This document shows positions 9,747 to 20,806 of a stretch of 64,000 bases of DNA, in pieces. Source of the DNA: Medicago truncatula (Eukaryota > Streptophyta > Magnoliopsida > Fabales > Fabaceae); the NCBI RefSeq assembly GCF_003473485.1, contig NC_053046.1, forward strand, positions 34,053,332-34,117,331. Reading direction: 5' to 3'. Positions within the stretch are counted from its first letter, which is position 1. Every line of letters begins with the position of its first letter. The translations under genes and the position numbers were made by a program. The notes beneath the pieces were generated by a model, which was not told the origin of the DNA, did not search any database, and worked only from the letters and a program-made list of their open reading frames with translations.

Positions 9747-12034
9747 ATGGAGCCTCTGATGATTTTAAACCCTAAATTGCTTGATTGCTCCAAATGTCTT
9801 CAACGCTTGACTATTCCCGTCTTTCAGGTATGTATTTACTTTTCTTTTTTCTTTCATAACTTATTTTCTACATATGAAAAGATAGATATGCAATAGGTTT
9901 CAACTTTCAAGCTTTGTATTCAATAGTGTACGCTATACACTTCGCCCTTAAGCGCGACAACGTCAAACTCTGTTCAGTCCTCGTCTGTACGTAGGACCAC
10001 TCTTGTAGGACTCTTAAGACACCCCACTCACACGAGTGGCCTGGCTGATAGCCGTGACCCAACCAATCTTAGATAGACTTTGATACTATCTTACGGTTTG
10101 GGTTGGACCTAAGATAAAGAATGTCCCCACTTATTTACTCATATTTAGGTCTTAATGTAGTAATTTGCTTTAGAAGATAACGTAAGTATAAACATCCAAT
10201 AATTAGAAAATTAAAGATGGATATTAGAGGAACATCATAACAATCAAGAGTTTTTAATTTAACGCCCTTGATTTTCTCGATTTAGAGAAGCCAAATTCTG
10301 CTAAAAATGACATTATTATCCCTCCTAATCTTATGTGGCTTTGTAGGAAACATGAAAGAATGGATAATCAAGTTGTTCATATAGAGACACATAACACTTA
10401 GGGAGAAACGAAGATAGATGCTTTACAAATGAGGTCTAGTAGTGAAGAGAGTGAGCATGACGATGATGAATAAGTTGTTAGAGATAGTGAGGAATCACTT
10501 TTGTTTATTTAACAAGCATCAATGGGTTATTTTAAGCCTCAGAAACTGAGACTTATCTGCTTTACTTGGGTTGGAATATTAGTTACAATGAAATTTGATT
10601 AACAATTGTGAATGTCTTTAATTTTGTATATCCTTCTACTTTTGGGTTTTTATATATGCATGTATATGAAACTCTTGTATTTTTTCCCTAAACTTTGATA
10701 TAGCAACCATACCACTGCTAGCTATGCCGCTATAGCGTTTTGGAGGCTATTTGCAATCCGTCATTGAGTACATAAATTTTGAGAATAATATATTGAAAAT
10801 GATTAGCTTTATGGTTGTTATACTTTTGATTTCATAAACTTGCTTTCAATCCTTACAAAGACATCTCTTATTTTATTTTATTCTAACAAATGGTTCAAAC
10901 TCTAATTTGATGATTTGCTTTTATGTTGCAATACCTTTCAGTGCGATAATGGTCATATTATTTGCTCTACCTGCTGTCCTAAACTCAGGAACAAGTGTTT
11001 CATGTGCTCTTTGAATATTAGCTCAAAACGTTGTAAATACATTGAGAACGTATTGCAATCTATTGAAATGTCATGTCCGAATGCAAAATATGGTTGCAGG
11101 GAGAAAATAAGTTACATTGAAAATAGGAAGCATGAAGAGGAATGCATCTACGAACTATGTTACTGCCCCCTTTCAGGTTGTGACTTTGCTGCATCATCAG
11201 AAGTGTTGTCCAACCATGTCAGCCATAAACACAGGGATTCTCACATCAAATTTTCTTATGGTGGCTCCTTCATTGTCTCCTTGAAGTCTAATGATGAAAC
11301 CATTGTCCTTCAAGAGGAAAATGATGGCAAACTGTTTATTCTCAATAATAGAACTACACTTTTAGGAAATGCAGTCAATATTTGCTGCCTCGGTCCTAAC
11401 TCTTCTGAGTCTGAGTATAGTTATGATATATTGGCTAGCTCTCAGATATGCAAACTGAAATTACAGTCTTTTGTGAAGAACGTCCAACGTGTTGCTTTAG
11501 CAACTCTTTCATCAGAGTTTCTTGTGATTCCATTTGCTTCTTCCGAACCTCTCAAGCTAGATATTTGCATAACCCCCATGGTACCTCCTATCTCCTTTTC
11601 TTTGCTTTTGTTTTTTCCCCAATTAAAGTCTTGTTATTTTCTTTATGTTTTGAATTTATACTAGTGTTTTATCTCAAATTCATCAGTGTTTCAATGTCAA
11701 AACTAAGGTTGTTAGTGTTTTCTATTTTTGGATCAGTTCTTGAAATATATATATGAGTCTCAAATTTTCCTTTATTGATTTAATGGTATTTGTGGTGCAG
11801 ATGCAAATCTACGTAAAAGACCTGACTGGAAAGATGATCCCCTTGAGGGTTGAGAGTTCAGACACAATAGAAAATGTGAAGAAAAAGATTCTTGACAAGG
11901 AAGGGATCCCAATGCACGAGCAACGTCTGATCATCGACGACGGTAAGCAGTTAGAGGACAACCTTACCCTTGCCAATTACAACATCCAAGAGAATTCAAC
12001 CATCCACCTCCTCATCCGCCTCCATGGGAGCTAG
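9747..12034 (+). CDS. Unit C: SINA-like E3 ubiquitin ligase fused to a C-terminal ubiquitin-like domain
   Basis: Proposed exons are 9747-9827, 10942-11580 and 11801-12034, all phase 0, giving 317 residues. Exon 1 carries the first RING pair (CSKC). Exon 2 supplies the rest of the RING (C.NGH..C..C, then C..C), a SIAH-type zinc finger (CPNA..GC, H...C, C......C, H....H) and a short TRAF-like domain ending LKLDICI, where plant SINA-like proteins normally end. The donor ATG|GTACCT joins to 'gtgcag|ATG' and adds 77 residues of ubiquitin fold ([32 protein letters not shown]). The tail ends RLHGS, so there is no diglycine for conjugation. SINA proteins are RING E3s that dimerise and ubiquitinate substrates held by the TRAF-like domain. 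A UBL could aid E2 or proteasome contact (inference). Alternative: exon 2 reads through to a stop at 11664, ending in a hydrophobic tail. Splicing is unproven. Confidence 0.7.
9953..10480. other. Insertion in intron 1 of unit C
   Basis: Intron 1 of units C and D align at 'cgctatacacttcg' and again from 'gagatagtga'. The roughly 0.5 kb between is present only in C. It contains no recognised domain and no clear terminal repeats. A stretch near 10420-10470 would encode acidic residues in one frame, which is not enough to call. Confidence 0.4.
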
Positions 12035-13314
12035 ATGACCAGCACACCATAACCAATTACTACATCCGAGCACAGGCAACCGTCCCTGCCATCGACAATT
12101 CATGAAGATAATCACCCAATTAGTAGAGAAGTCATACATTATTGATAACATAGAGTCTTTGACTTTTGCTTTTCTTTTTAAGAATTTGACTTTGTTATTT
12201 TTCTCTTGACTTGAGCTTTATGATGAGTTTTTTTTACTGGGGATGGATTTCTGCAATTTGAGAAACCTATTTACTTCTCAACATAAGTTGAAATTTTACA
12301 GTAATTTTTACATAGATCCATGTAGTGACTCCGGCAGGAGAGTTTGATTTAATTGAAAAGAGTCAGTGATGTAGAGGCCTCGAGCCTAAAACCTTGATAT
12401 CAAACTTATGAATTGTTGTTTCTCACTATTAAATATTTTCATGATCCTTCATTTTCTTGAATGATCGACCTGAAAAGCCTGAGAAAGTTGTGTAAAATGA
12501 AGATTTAACTTCTATGTATTGGCCTCAAAGTAATCTTGCCTTCTTTAAGTCCTGATGAAGCATAGATACAAATTAGAGAAAGAATCTTATATTATTAACC
12601 TTATGTTACAGATTATATATGTTTATTGTTAGCTTCTATAATTTTCTTGCATCTTCAAGGAAGCCGATTTTGCGTAAAATCATAGCAATTTTTATTATTT
12701 ATAATACTTCATTCGAATGTTGGACCAGCTTATTGCATTAATTAGTGAAATGTTTTGCAGAGTAAACTGCAACATTTCCCTTATTTTTTACAATAATAAT
12801 AACCTCATCTCATTTTACAACTAGTTGTGGTCCTCTCTTCCTCTCTCTTTACTCCTTCTGAAACCTAGCCGTCGCCATTTTTCTTCATCTTGATTAACCG
12901 AAAATGAGTTATTTAGGATCAGTTTTGACTCGATATCACCTCTCTATGTTGCTTCCCGTTCTTTTTTAGTTAAATAAATCATTTCCACATATTTTCAATC
13001 TTCTCTCTCTTTGCGTTTGAAAAATGTTCATCAATTCTCTTCGATTTCACGTTTTTCTTCAGTTTTAGAGGTTTACAGTATAGTGTATGTAAAATGATTT
13101 TACGGTAGTGTACGTAATTTGAGTTTACGTACAAGTATGTATACTAATACTATATACACTACAATAAACTCAATTTACATGACTTGTGTAAACTCATGCG
13201 GTCGGTTCTCAATCTTTCATTGAGGTTGGTCACACATCCACGAATGTTTGTGATAGAGGCGATGAATATTTAGAGTGAGAGATGAGAAATGGGTTTTGAA
13301 ATATTAGATGCACA
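12035..13314. other. 3' flank of unit C (empty-site reference)
   Basis: Noncoding. It is homologous to 886-1613 and 3360-3650 but lacks the 1.7-kb insertion of unit A; the single uninterrupted copy of the target sequence is near 12717-12731. No further gene seen. Confidence 0.6.
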
Positions 13315-13882
13315 TAGGGGTGTTTAATTTGTGGTCCGGTTTGGATCGATATTGAGGCAAAAACTCATCCGATCCAAAGATAAAATTATATGCATGCGGT
13401 CTAATTTGGATTGGTTTTTTGATATCCAAATTACAAATTATAACTTTTTTTTATTAATAATTATCTTATAAATATATGATAAAATAATAGGTTCGATACA
13501 AAATATAACATATAATTTATAAAAAAAAAAAAATTAATTGTATGAAATAACAATGATTGATTATCTTTAAAACAAATGAAATAAAAACAAAATTGATTAA
13601 ATTAAACTCATACGCAGTATTAAGAGAATAAAAAATAAAATAAAAACAATAGCTTAATATACTATTTATACTTATAAAAATGGAAATATGTATTAAAATA
13701 TTTGAATGCGGTTCGGTTGGGTTTGTTTCGCTTTTAAAAATTCAATCCAAAATCCGATCTAATCCAAACGGTTTTTACATAACGTCATCTAAACACATTC
13801 AATAATATTCGATTTTGTGCCGTTTTCGGTTTTTTTGGATGGGTTTGCGGTTTTAAGGGTCGGTTTGGATTTCAACCCCCTA
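13315..13882. mobile_element. hAT-type non-autonomous element
   Basis: Ends TAGGGGTG and CCCCCTA form short imperfect inverted repeats, with subterminal 'ggtccggtttggatc' and 'ggtcggtttggat' repeats. The 8-bp flanks GATGCACA (13307-13314) and AATGCACA (13883-13890) match in 7 of 8 positions, the duplication length typical of hAT elements. It has no transposase. A degraded relative lies near 8630-8900. Confidence 0.65.
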
Positions 13883-14414
13883 AATGCACATAGACGGTTT
13901 TTGCATCATCAATAAATTTTAATGAAATTTTATTGTAGCAGAAAATTTTTGGGTATCGAAAAACACATGCATCAAACACCTGGACTCTACCATTTCTCTG
14001 TGAGTGTTTTGTTCTTTTTAAATTTTTTGAGGAAACTTGATCATTGTTTCAGTAAAAATTATGATTTTGATTATATAAGAAAGTTGTAACGGTTTTTTAA
14101 TAAACTTTGATTAGTGAAAAGGTGTAATGGAATTGCAGCCTCTGATAATTTCAAACTGGTTGCTTAATTGCTCCAAATGTTTTCATCGCTTAACTATTCC
14201 CGTCTCCCAGGTATGCATTTGATACTATTTTCTATTATATTTCAATATTTTGTATTAATCAATAGTGTCCGCTATACACTTCGACCTTAACCTTCAGAGG
14301 CTAGAGCGAGATAGTGATTCGAATTAAGGGACCACTTATTTATTTTAAAAGCTTCAATGAGTTATTTTGACCCTTGGAGGCTAACACTTATTTGCTTTAC
14401 ACTGGTTTGAATCA

Positions 14415-15349
14415 TAGTGGTCAATAGCGGCCGCGTAGTGTAGCGGCGATAAACCGCTACGCTAATTGTCGTAGCGGTGCGGAATGAGATAGCGGCGCTA
14501 TAACGGCCGCTTCAACTGCTATCGCGGCATAGCGGAGCGGATAGCGGCCGCTATTTGATTTTAGTTGAAAATATTCATTGACACTATTTTTAAAACATTT
14601 TGTATGGTTTCCAAATTTCTAAATTTATTTTAGGGCATTGTGGTGATTTTTAAAATCAAATTGACTATGTTGTATGGTTTCTCTGTTCTTCTTTTCTTCC
14701 TCTGTTTTATGGTTTCTCTTGTTTTATGGTTTTTTTATTTGTTCCTCTATCTTTTGATTTTAGAATGTCTCATGAGATTTGAGTGTTATAATTAATTTTA
14801 TATTAAATATAATTTTTTTTAGAAATATGTAAGTTTGTTTATACTTTATAACATTATAAATGTATGTTTAAAAAAAAAAAAAACATTATAAATGTAATTT
14901 GTTCAAAAAATAATCATACATGGGTGACCACTATTTGTCATACCACTATACGCTAACCCGCTATCCCACTTTTGAGGTCGGCCTCTACGCACCGCTATCC
15001 GAGATTGACTACTATGTTGAATTTTGATTAAGACTTTCGATGCTATGTTGGAGACTTTAAAGCTTTCATAAGATTTGGGTGTTTTGTATGATTTATGAAT
15101 GATTCATGACTAAAAGCTTTCATAATATTTGGGTGTTTTGTATGATTTATGAATGTTTCATGAGATTTGAATGAATGTTATATTTAATTTTATATTAGAT
15201 ATATGTTAGTTTATAATTTATAGTATAGTATTATTTACGTAATTTGTCAAAAAAGTTATCAAATAGCGGTCATGGCGCTATGCGCTATCGTCCCGCTATA
15301 GCATTTTTGGGGTCGACCGCTACGCGCCACAATCCGTAATTGACCACCA
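14415..15349. mobile_element. Mutator-type MITE in intron 1 of unit D
   Basis: Left end TAGTGGTCAATAGCGG and right end CCGTAATTGACCACCA are imperfect inverted repeats, and a TGGTTTGAAT duplication flanks the element (14403-14412 and 15350-15359). In unit C the same spot has a single copy ('gggttggaatattag'), so the empty site is known. The element is about 935 bp, unusually GC-rich at both ends ('gcgg', 'cgct' words) and noncoding. Confidence 0.7.
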
Positions 15350-15379
15350 TGGTTTGAATATTAGTAATAATCTATGAAG

Positions 15380-15550
15380 CACGGACACTCCTCAGATTAG
15401 ACGTATCCTGGTGTCGGACACGTGTCGTTTTCGACACCGACACGACACAAACACATATAATTACATTGAATTGTGCGATTTTCTCAAATTATTAGCGGTG
15501 TCGGTGTCCGTGTCGTGTCCAGTGTCTGTGTTTGTATCCGTGCTTCATAC
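15380..15550. repeat. Small inverted repeat with 'gtgtcg' words
   Basis: 'gaagcacggacac' at 15376-15388 is mirrored by 'gtgtttgtatccgtgcttc' at 15528-15546, and 'gtgtcg/cgacac' words fill the interval. This looks like a short fold-back element inside intron 1 of unit D. Confidence 0.45.
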
Positions 15551-17034
15551 TAACAATGAACTTTGAGTAATAATTATGAATGTCTGTACTTTCGTATATC
15601 CTTCTATTTTTTAGCTTTTTTTTTAATGGTATGAACTTCTTGTTGTTAGAACTCAATTGATAGTCACACATAGAGAAAGAGAGATCTTGCAAATGAAGAT
15701 AAACTTTGTATATTGAAATGGATTCAACTTATTTGAGATACATGAGATATGTGTTCATGTTTAAACTTTGCATAGCTCCTATTTTATATTATAGCAACTG
15801 TTCCAAAGTCTAATTTAATGAATTTCATTTTTGTTTCAATTCAGTGTGATAATGGTCATATTGTTTGCTCTACCTGCTCTCCTAAACTTAGGAACAAGTG
15901 TTGGTGCTCATTGCCCATTAGCTCAAAACATTGTAAAGCCATTGAGAATCTAATGCTATCTATTGAAATATCATGTCCGAATGCCGAACATGGTTGTAGA
16001 GTAAAAATAAGTTACATCGGAAATCGGAAGCATGAAGACGAATGCATATACGTACTATGTTACTGCCCCATTTTAGGTTGTGGCTTTGCTGCAACATCAG
16101 AAGTGTTGTCCAACCATTTCAGCCGAAAACACCGGAATTCTCAAATCAAATTTAATTATGGTCACTCCTTCATTGTCTCCTTAAAGTCCAATGATCAAGC
16201 CATTGTTCTTCAGGAGGAAAATGATGGCAAACTATTTATTCTCAATAATAGTACTATACTTTTAGGAAATGCAGTCTATATTTGCTGCATTGGTCCTAAC
16301 TCCTCTGAGTCCGAGTATAGTTATGATATATTGGCTAGGTCTCAGACATGCAAACTGAAATTACAGTCTTTTGTGAAAAATGTCCAGCAGTTTACTTTAG
16401 CAACTCTTCCATCAGAGCTCCTTGTGATTCCAGTTGGCTCTTCTGAACCACTCAAGCTAGAAATTTGCATATCTTACATAACCCCCATGGTACCTCCTAT
16501 CTCCTTTTCTTTCTTTACTTTGGTTTTTTTTTTTCAAATAAAGTCTTTCTACTTTCTTTTATGATTTGAATTTATTCTTTAGTTTTTTATCTCAAATTCA
16601 TCATTGTTGCAAATGCAAAAAAAAGGTTGTTAGCGTTTTCTATTCTTTAATCTGTTTTTGAAGTGTCAGATATCAAATTTTCTTTTATTGATTTGATCAT
16701 TAATTTCTTTTGCCATGTTGTGCTGTAATAAATTTTCAAGTGGCTTTGTTTTCTTTCTATTGCTTTTGTCATTGATTCATGTGTTAGCAATTGTCGTGCA
16801 GATGGAAATATCAATAAATATGCCTGGAAAGATTAAGATTATTCCCCTGAGGGTTAAGATTTCAGACACGATAGTTAATGTGAAGAAGAAGTTTTTTACA
16901 AGGAAGGGATCCCAGTACACCAACAACGTTTGATATTTGCCGGTAGGCAACGAGATGACAACGAGACCCTTGCCAATTGCAACATCCAAGAGAAGTCAAT
17001 CCTGCACGTCGTCATCCGCCTTACTGGGGACTAG

Positions 17035-17289
17035 ATGATCACCACATCATCGCTGATTACTGTTTTCAAGAGCAGGCAGCCGTCCACCTCATCGTTTGCC
17101 GCCGTCGGGGACCCTTATCATGAAGACAAACACCCTATAAGTAGTAAAGTAATACATTATTGATAGGTATGTGATTAGAGCAACGGAATGTGATTAGACA
17201 ATATTTGAATTGTTTTCTCATTAACTATAATAGGTATGAGATTTTTGTAGGATTTGAATTTACAATGAACATTTTCCTTCTAAATTTGC
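17035..17289. other. 3' flank of unit D
   Basis: Noncoding. The first roughly 120 bases resemble the unit C 3' region ('ccgtccacctcatcg', 'tgaagacaaacaccc', 'aatacattattgata'), after which similarity to the other units ends. This marks the right edge of the tandem array. Confidence 0.5.
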
Positions 17290-17600
17290 AGCTATGTATA
17301 AAAAACATCCATAAGGATCTCTTGGCAAAAAGGGGATGGTGGTAGCACTAGCCATTTCTACTTGCTTGCTCATGTATTAGTTTATAAAAGCCAGGAAACA
17401 ATGTAAGTTCAATTCTTATCAAATTTGACACTGTGGGATTCTGGATTCTATTGACATGTTTAAATGTGTTTGTTTCCTTGTCTTAACAACTCAAATATAC
17501 CATTCTTTGATCTTAGCTCCATAGCTGCTGCAACAGACAATTTTTCAATTGCTTACAAGTTTGGTGAAGGTGATTTTGGTTACCGTGACACTCAACCCTA
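17290..17600 (+). pseudogene. Relic of a receptor-like kinase
   Basis: A transmembrane-like run (VVALAISTCLL, interrupted by a stop) near 17338-17390 is followed after an intron-like gap by IAAATDNFS..YKFGEGDFG at about 17523-17590. That is the juxtamembrane and glycine-rich-loop signature of plant S-domain or cysteine-rich RLKs (ATDNFS, GEGGFG). No further kinase subdomains follow. Order and spacing mimic RLK exons, so this is a decayed fragment. Confidence 0.6.
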
Positions 17601-19480
17601 CCTCCTTTATTTGAAGCCCTTCCTCAAAAATGAACAATGAAGCATTAAATAGTACTCAAACTAATGCAAAATTATACCACGATTTTGCTTCGAGTAAAAT
17701 CCTTCCATTGTACCTCAAAAATAATTGTCAATTCCAACATGATTCCGAAATTGTGTCTCGTGTATCAGTTTGTCACCATGCACAAAATCATCGATTTTGA
17801 AGTCAAAACAACAATGTTGTTCAATTATTGTCTTGGAAATGACTAAAAAGCAAAATTTCTAGATTTAAATTACTCTCGGAGTGGATCTTAGATCATATGA
17901 AAATGAAAGTCAGGAATTATATATAGACTTTGATGCATTGAGGTGTGTTGGAGATGGTCAGTCCAGTCATTGTGAGTTGTGACTCACTTTTTGACTATTA
18001 GTGTGTGTTAACTTTTTATGATTGTTTTTAATATTTTCATGTTTTCTTTTGTTATAGGATGAAAATCAGAAAAAAAAAAAACAAAAACCACTCCCATAGA
18101 AGCAACTTCTTTCGAAACGCCGCCTCTTAAAATCCAAAATTCCATCGTTTATACTCATATTATATTTTTATGATTTTATTTGACATGTAGAGGCGTGGTG
18201 AATCATGTATGCACATTCTTGGAAGCTACTTCTAGCCAGCCATTCATTTTATTAGTGTGTAGATGAAAACTAAACTTAGGAGGCTTGAACAATAGCCGTA
18301 TAAGCTTTCAGTCTTAAACTCTCTTTATTTATGAACTATGGTACTTTTTTTACCAATATTGGTTTACTATATCCTTTTGGTCAATAAGTTTATTCTTGGT
18401 AAGTCAGTGGTTGTGCTACATTTAACAAAATGACCAAATTTATTTACCTTCTATATAAAGAGGATGTTGGTTAACCAATATTATCAATAGCTTTTCGGTT
18501 AAAAGGGAATACTGAAATTTAACCAAGAAATAGAACACAATCGAAATTGTGTGAAACAAATTTTGTAATTAGCATTATTTTTTTAACTTGTAAGACAGGA
18601 GTAAAATAACTTGCCTTGCAAATTCGTGGATTAAAGAGTAGACTTGCTCATTTAACATGTATGAATAAACTGTCTTCTTTGTTAAAACTTAAAATATTCA
18701 TGAGATTTAATAGAAAATTATTGCAAAAGTGTTGTAACAAAGTGGACTAGACACTATATCATCCTTCTCGAAGCACAAAAGGTTGTCGGCCACCACATTC
18801 TTGCTTGACTATACTTAACATAAAATAACTTAGGCTACACGGTCCATCCTAAACAACAAAGTCTATCTAAACAATTTGTTTAGAAGGCCAAATTTGTTCA
18901 TGAAGGACAGTACAGCCGAAGGTATTTATTTGTTAATAAATAAATTACTCATTAAGAACATAGCATCAACTAAAACATAATTTGTCAGGGATTAAAAAAT
19001 GGAAGAGAATACAGTTTTCAAAGACAATAGAGGGTATTTAGTTGCTCAAGTGTTGTAATGAAACCATATGTAAAATGGTTGCATAAAATAAAATGAAAGA
19101 GCAACACAAATTGCTATGGCTTCAAGGGAACGAGTCAAATGGGAATGGAATAAATCCACACCGACCAGATAGAGAAGCATGATAAATATATTAAAATTCC
19201 AATTATAATAATGAAATTAAAATAGAGATGGATCAGATTATTTGGCTTGATTTCTCAAAAAGAGAAAAAAAAATTCGCACAGTATGTTCAGCTTCGATCA
19301 TCTGGGGAAATAATCATCACATCCATCTCACCAATATACAAATGAATAAAAGAGTCAATTAGTTCCTGATTTATAATAAGTGAGGAACACATTAATTGCT
19401 TAATGAAAAAACAAACCTTAACAAAGCAAAGGAAAACAATATGAAAATGAGAAGAACAGTAAACCTAAGCGGTGCAACGT
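17601..19480. other. Intergenic, no gene recognised
   Basis: AT-rich sequence without a supported coding frame. A 60-codon frame at 17664-17846 has no features. I see no clear terminal repeats. Confidence 0.5.
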
Positions 19481-19508
19481 TGGATGGTGAAAAAGTGAAG
19501 CTGATTTG

Positions 19509-19601
19509 TGTTTATAAAGGAGGCGGAAACCCTAATTTGAGGATGGGTGAAGCTTCTGGATAAAGCAGAATGGGTTAGTTCCAGGCTTTTCTTTCAGCCC
19601 A
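19509..19601 (-). promoter_or_regulatory. Orphan promoter-like block: site II, telo box, TATA
   Basis: On the minus strand, in promoter order, there is TGGGCT (19601-19596), TTAGGGTTT (19535-19527) and TTTATAAAC (19518-19510). A site II plus telo box plus TATA is typical of plant ribosomal-protein and snoRNA promoters. No coding frame follows on the minus strand toward 18 kb. It could drive a noncoding RNA or be the remains of a lost gene. Confidence 0.4.
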
Positions 19602-20490
19602 ATTAATTTGAATCCAAAATCTATAACTATTTGAGCTTATTCAATGAAAACTGTTAAGCGCACCCCAACAACTTTAAGTTTGCATTATTCAAAAGAAATC
19701 CTCCTAAATTTTAACTTAATGAGTTCAAGATTTCACTTTTGGTTGGACCTGTGTAAGTATTGGTCCATAATGGACCAATATTTATAATATTAGATTATAT
19801 GTATGCACAATAACATAATGCACATCACACGTTTAATTATTTCCTTTACTCTTTCCAAACTATTTTCCTGCCTTCTTTTTCTTTCTGTAATTTCAACATT
19901 CAATCTTCAATTGTTTTCAATAAAAACCCATCGTTTTCGATCAATATTTAGAATTTAATAATTTAACATATCTTTTATATTATACTATTAAATTAATATT
20001 TACTCACAAAAATTTATTTTCATTTCTTAAACATAGCAACGAGAAAGTTTGTTTTATAAAAAATACCAATGAACAGTTAGAGAATGTATTATTTATTATT
20101 ACTGCTATTATTAGTCTTTTGGAAAGGAAAATATGACTATTCTAAAAAAACAATGAAAAAATAAATAATTGATAACGGTAACGAAATTAAACTTTTCAGG
20201 TAATATTAACATGTATTTTTTTCTTTCAAAAAAATAAAAATAACACGTACCTTTTCTTATTTAAAAAAAATAGCATGTACTCTTTCTCCTATTTGTAAAA
20301 AAAAAAAAAATTTCTCCTTAAAAAAGAATTTGTACGTTTTCGTAAAAATAAAATCAAATAATAATATGCAGCTGTCCAACATTTACCGTAACAAATTCGT
20401 AAAAAAAAGGTGTAAACACCAACAAAAAAAATTACTGTAACAATTTTGTCAAGAAAAAAAAATTACCATAACAATATGTAATATTTTAAA
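19602..20490. other. Intergenic AT-rich DNA
   Basis: No gene or clear element. Repeated 'accataacaa' and 'aaaaaaatt' stretches occur at 20380-20480. Confidence 0.5.
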
Positions 20491-20806
20491 GGCAAAATTA
20501 CACTTTTAGTCCTTTAACTTAATTTCAGGTAACAGTTTGGTCCTTTATCTTTTTTTCATTTCAATTTGGTCCTTTTTGTCCATTTTCATATGAATTTTTA
20601 ACTTTAAAATTCATGATTTTATTTTCTTATGGTCTTTCAATCTTCAAATCTATGATCCTCGTCTATGTTTGCATAAGAATATTAGATTTGAAGCTTGAAA
20701 ATGTATATAAAAATGGACAAAAAGGACCAAATTGAAATGAAAAAAAAAATAAAGGACCAAACTGTTACCTGAAATTAAGTTAAAGGACAAAAAGTGTAAT
20801 TTTGCC
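20491..20806. mobile_element. Palindromic MULE-type MITE
   Basis: The left half begins GGCAAAATTACACTTTTAG and continues through 'tttggtcctttatc' and 'tttggtcctttttgtcc'. The right half is its inverse, ending AATTTTGCC, so about 100 bp at each end pair up. Flanks TATTTTAAA and TATTAAATT match only partly as a 9-bp duplication. Confidence 0.65.

Larger units (their letters stand above)
14127..17034 (+). pseudogene. Unit D: SINA-UBL paralogue with damaged RING and frameshifted UBL
   Basis: The exons correspond to unit C: 14127-14210, 15845-16489 and 16802-17034. Exons 1 and 2 stay open for 243 codons and keep the SIAH zinc-finger cysteines and histidines and the LKLEICI end. Two lesions stand out. 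In the RING, the last ligand pair reads NKCWCSL where unit C has NKCFMCSL, so C-x2-C has become C-x-C after a 3-base loss. In the UBL exon one base is missing near 16890 ('aagttttttacaagg'), so the frame meets TGA at 16931-16933; the old frame can still be followed to a stop at 17032-17034 with a tail ending RLTGD. Donor and acceptor positions match unit C exactly. It probably makes no active E3, though a truncated SINA-like protein is possible. Confidence 0.7.

Noticed and set aside
11753..12034. A stand-alone ubiquitin gene at 11753-12034
   Set aside because: The extra upstream codons are intron sequence ending in 'gtgcag'; the ubiquitin homology starts exactly at the splice border, no promoter is seen, and the exon follows a SINA donor in both units C and D.
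19288..19320. C/D-box snoRNA on the minus strand (TGATGA ... CTGA)
   Set aside because: Only about 30 bases separate the C and D boxes and the flanks do not form a terminal stem, so it is too small and unpaired for a snoRNA.
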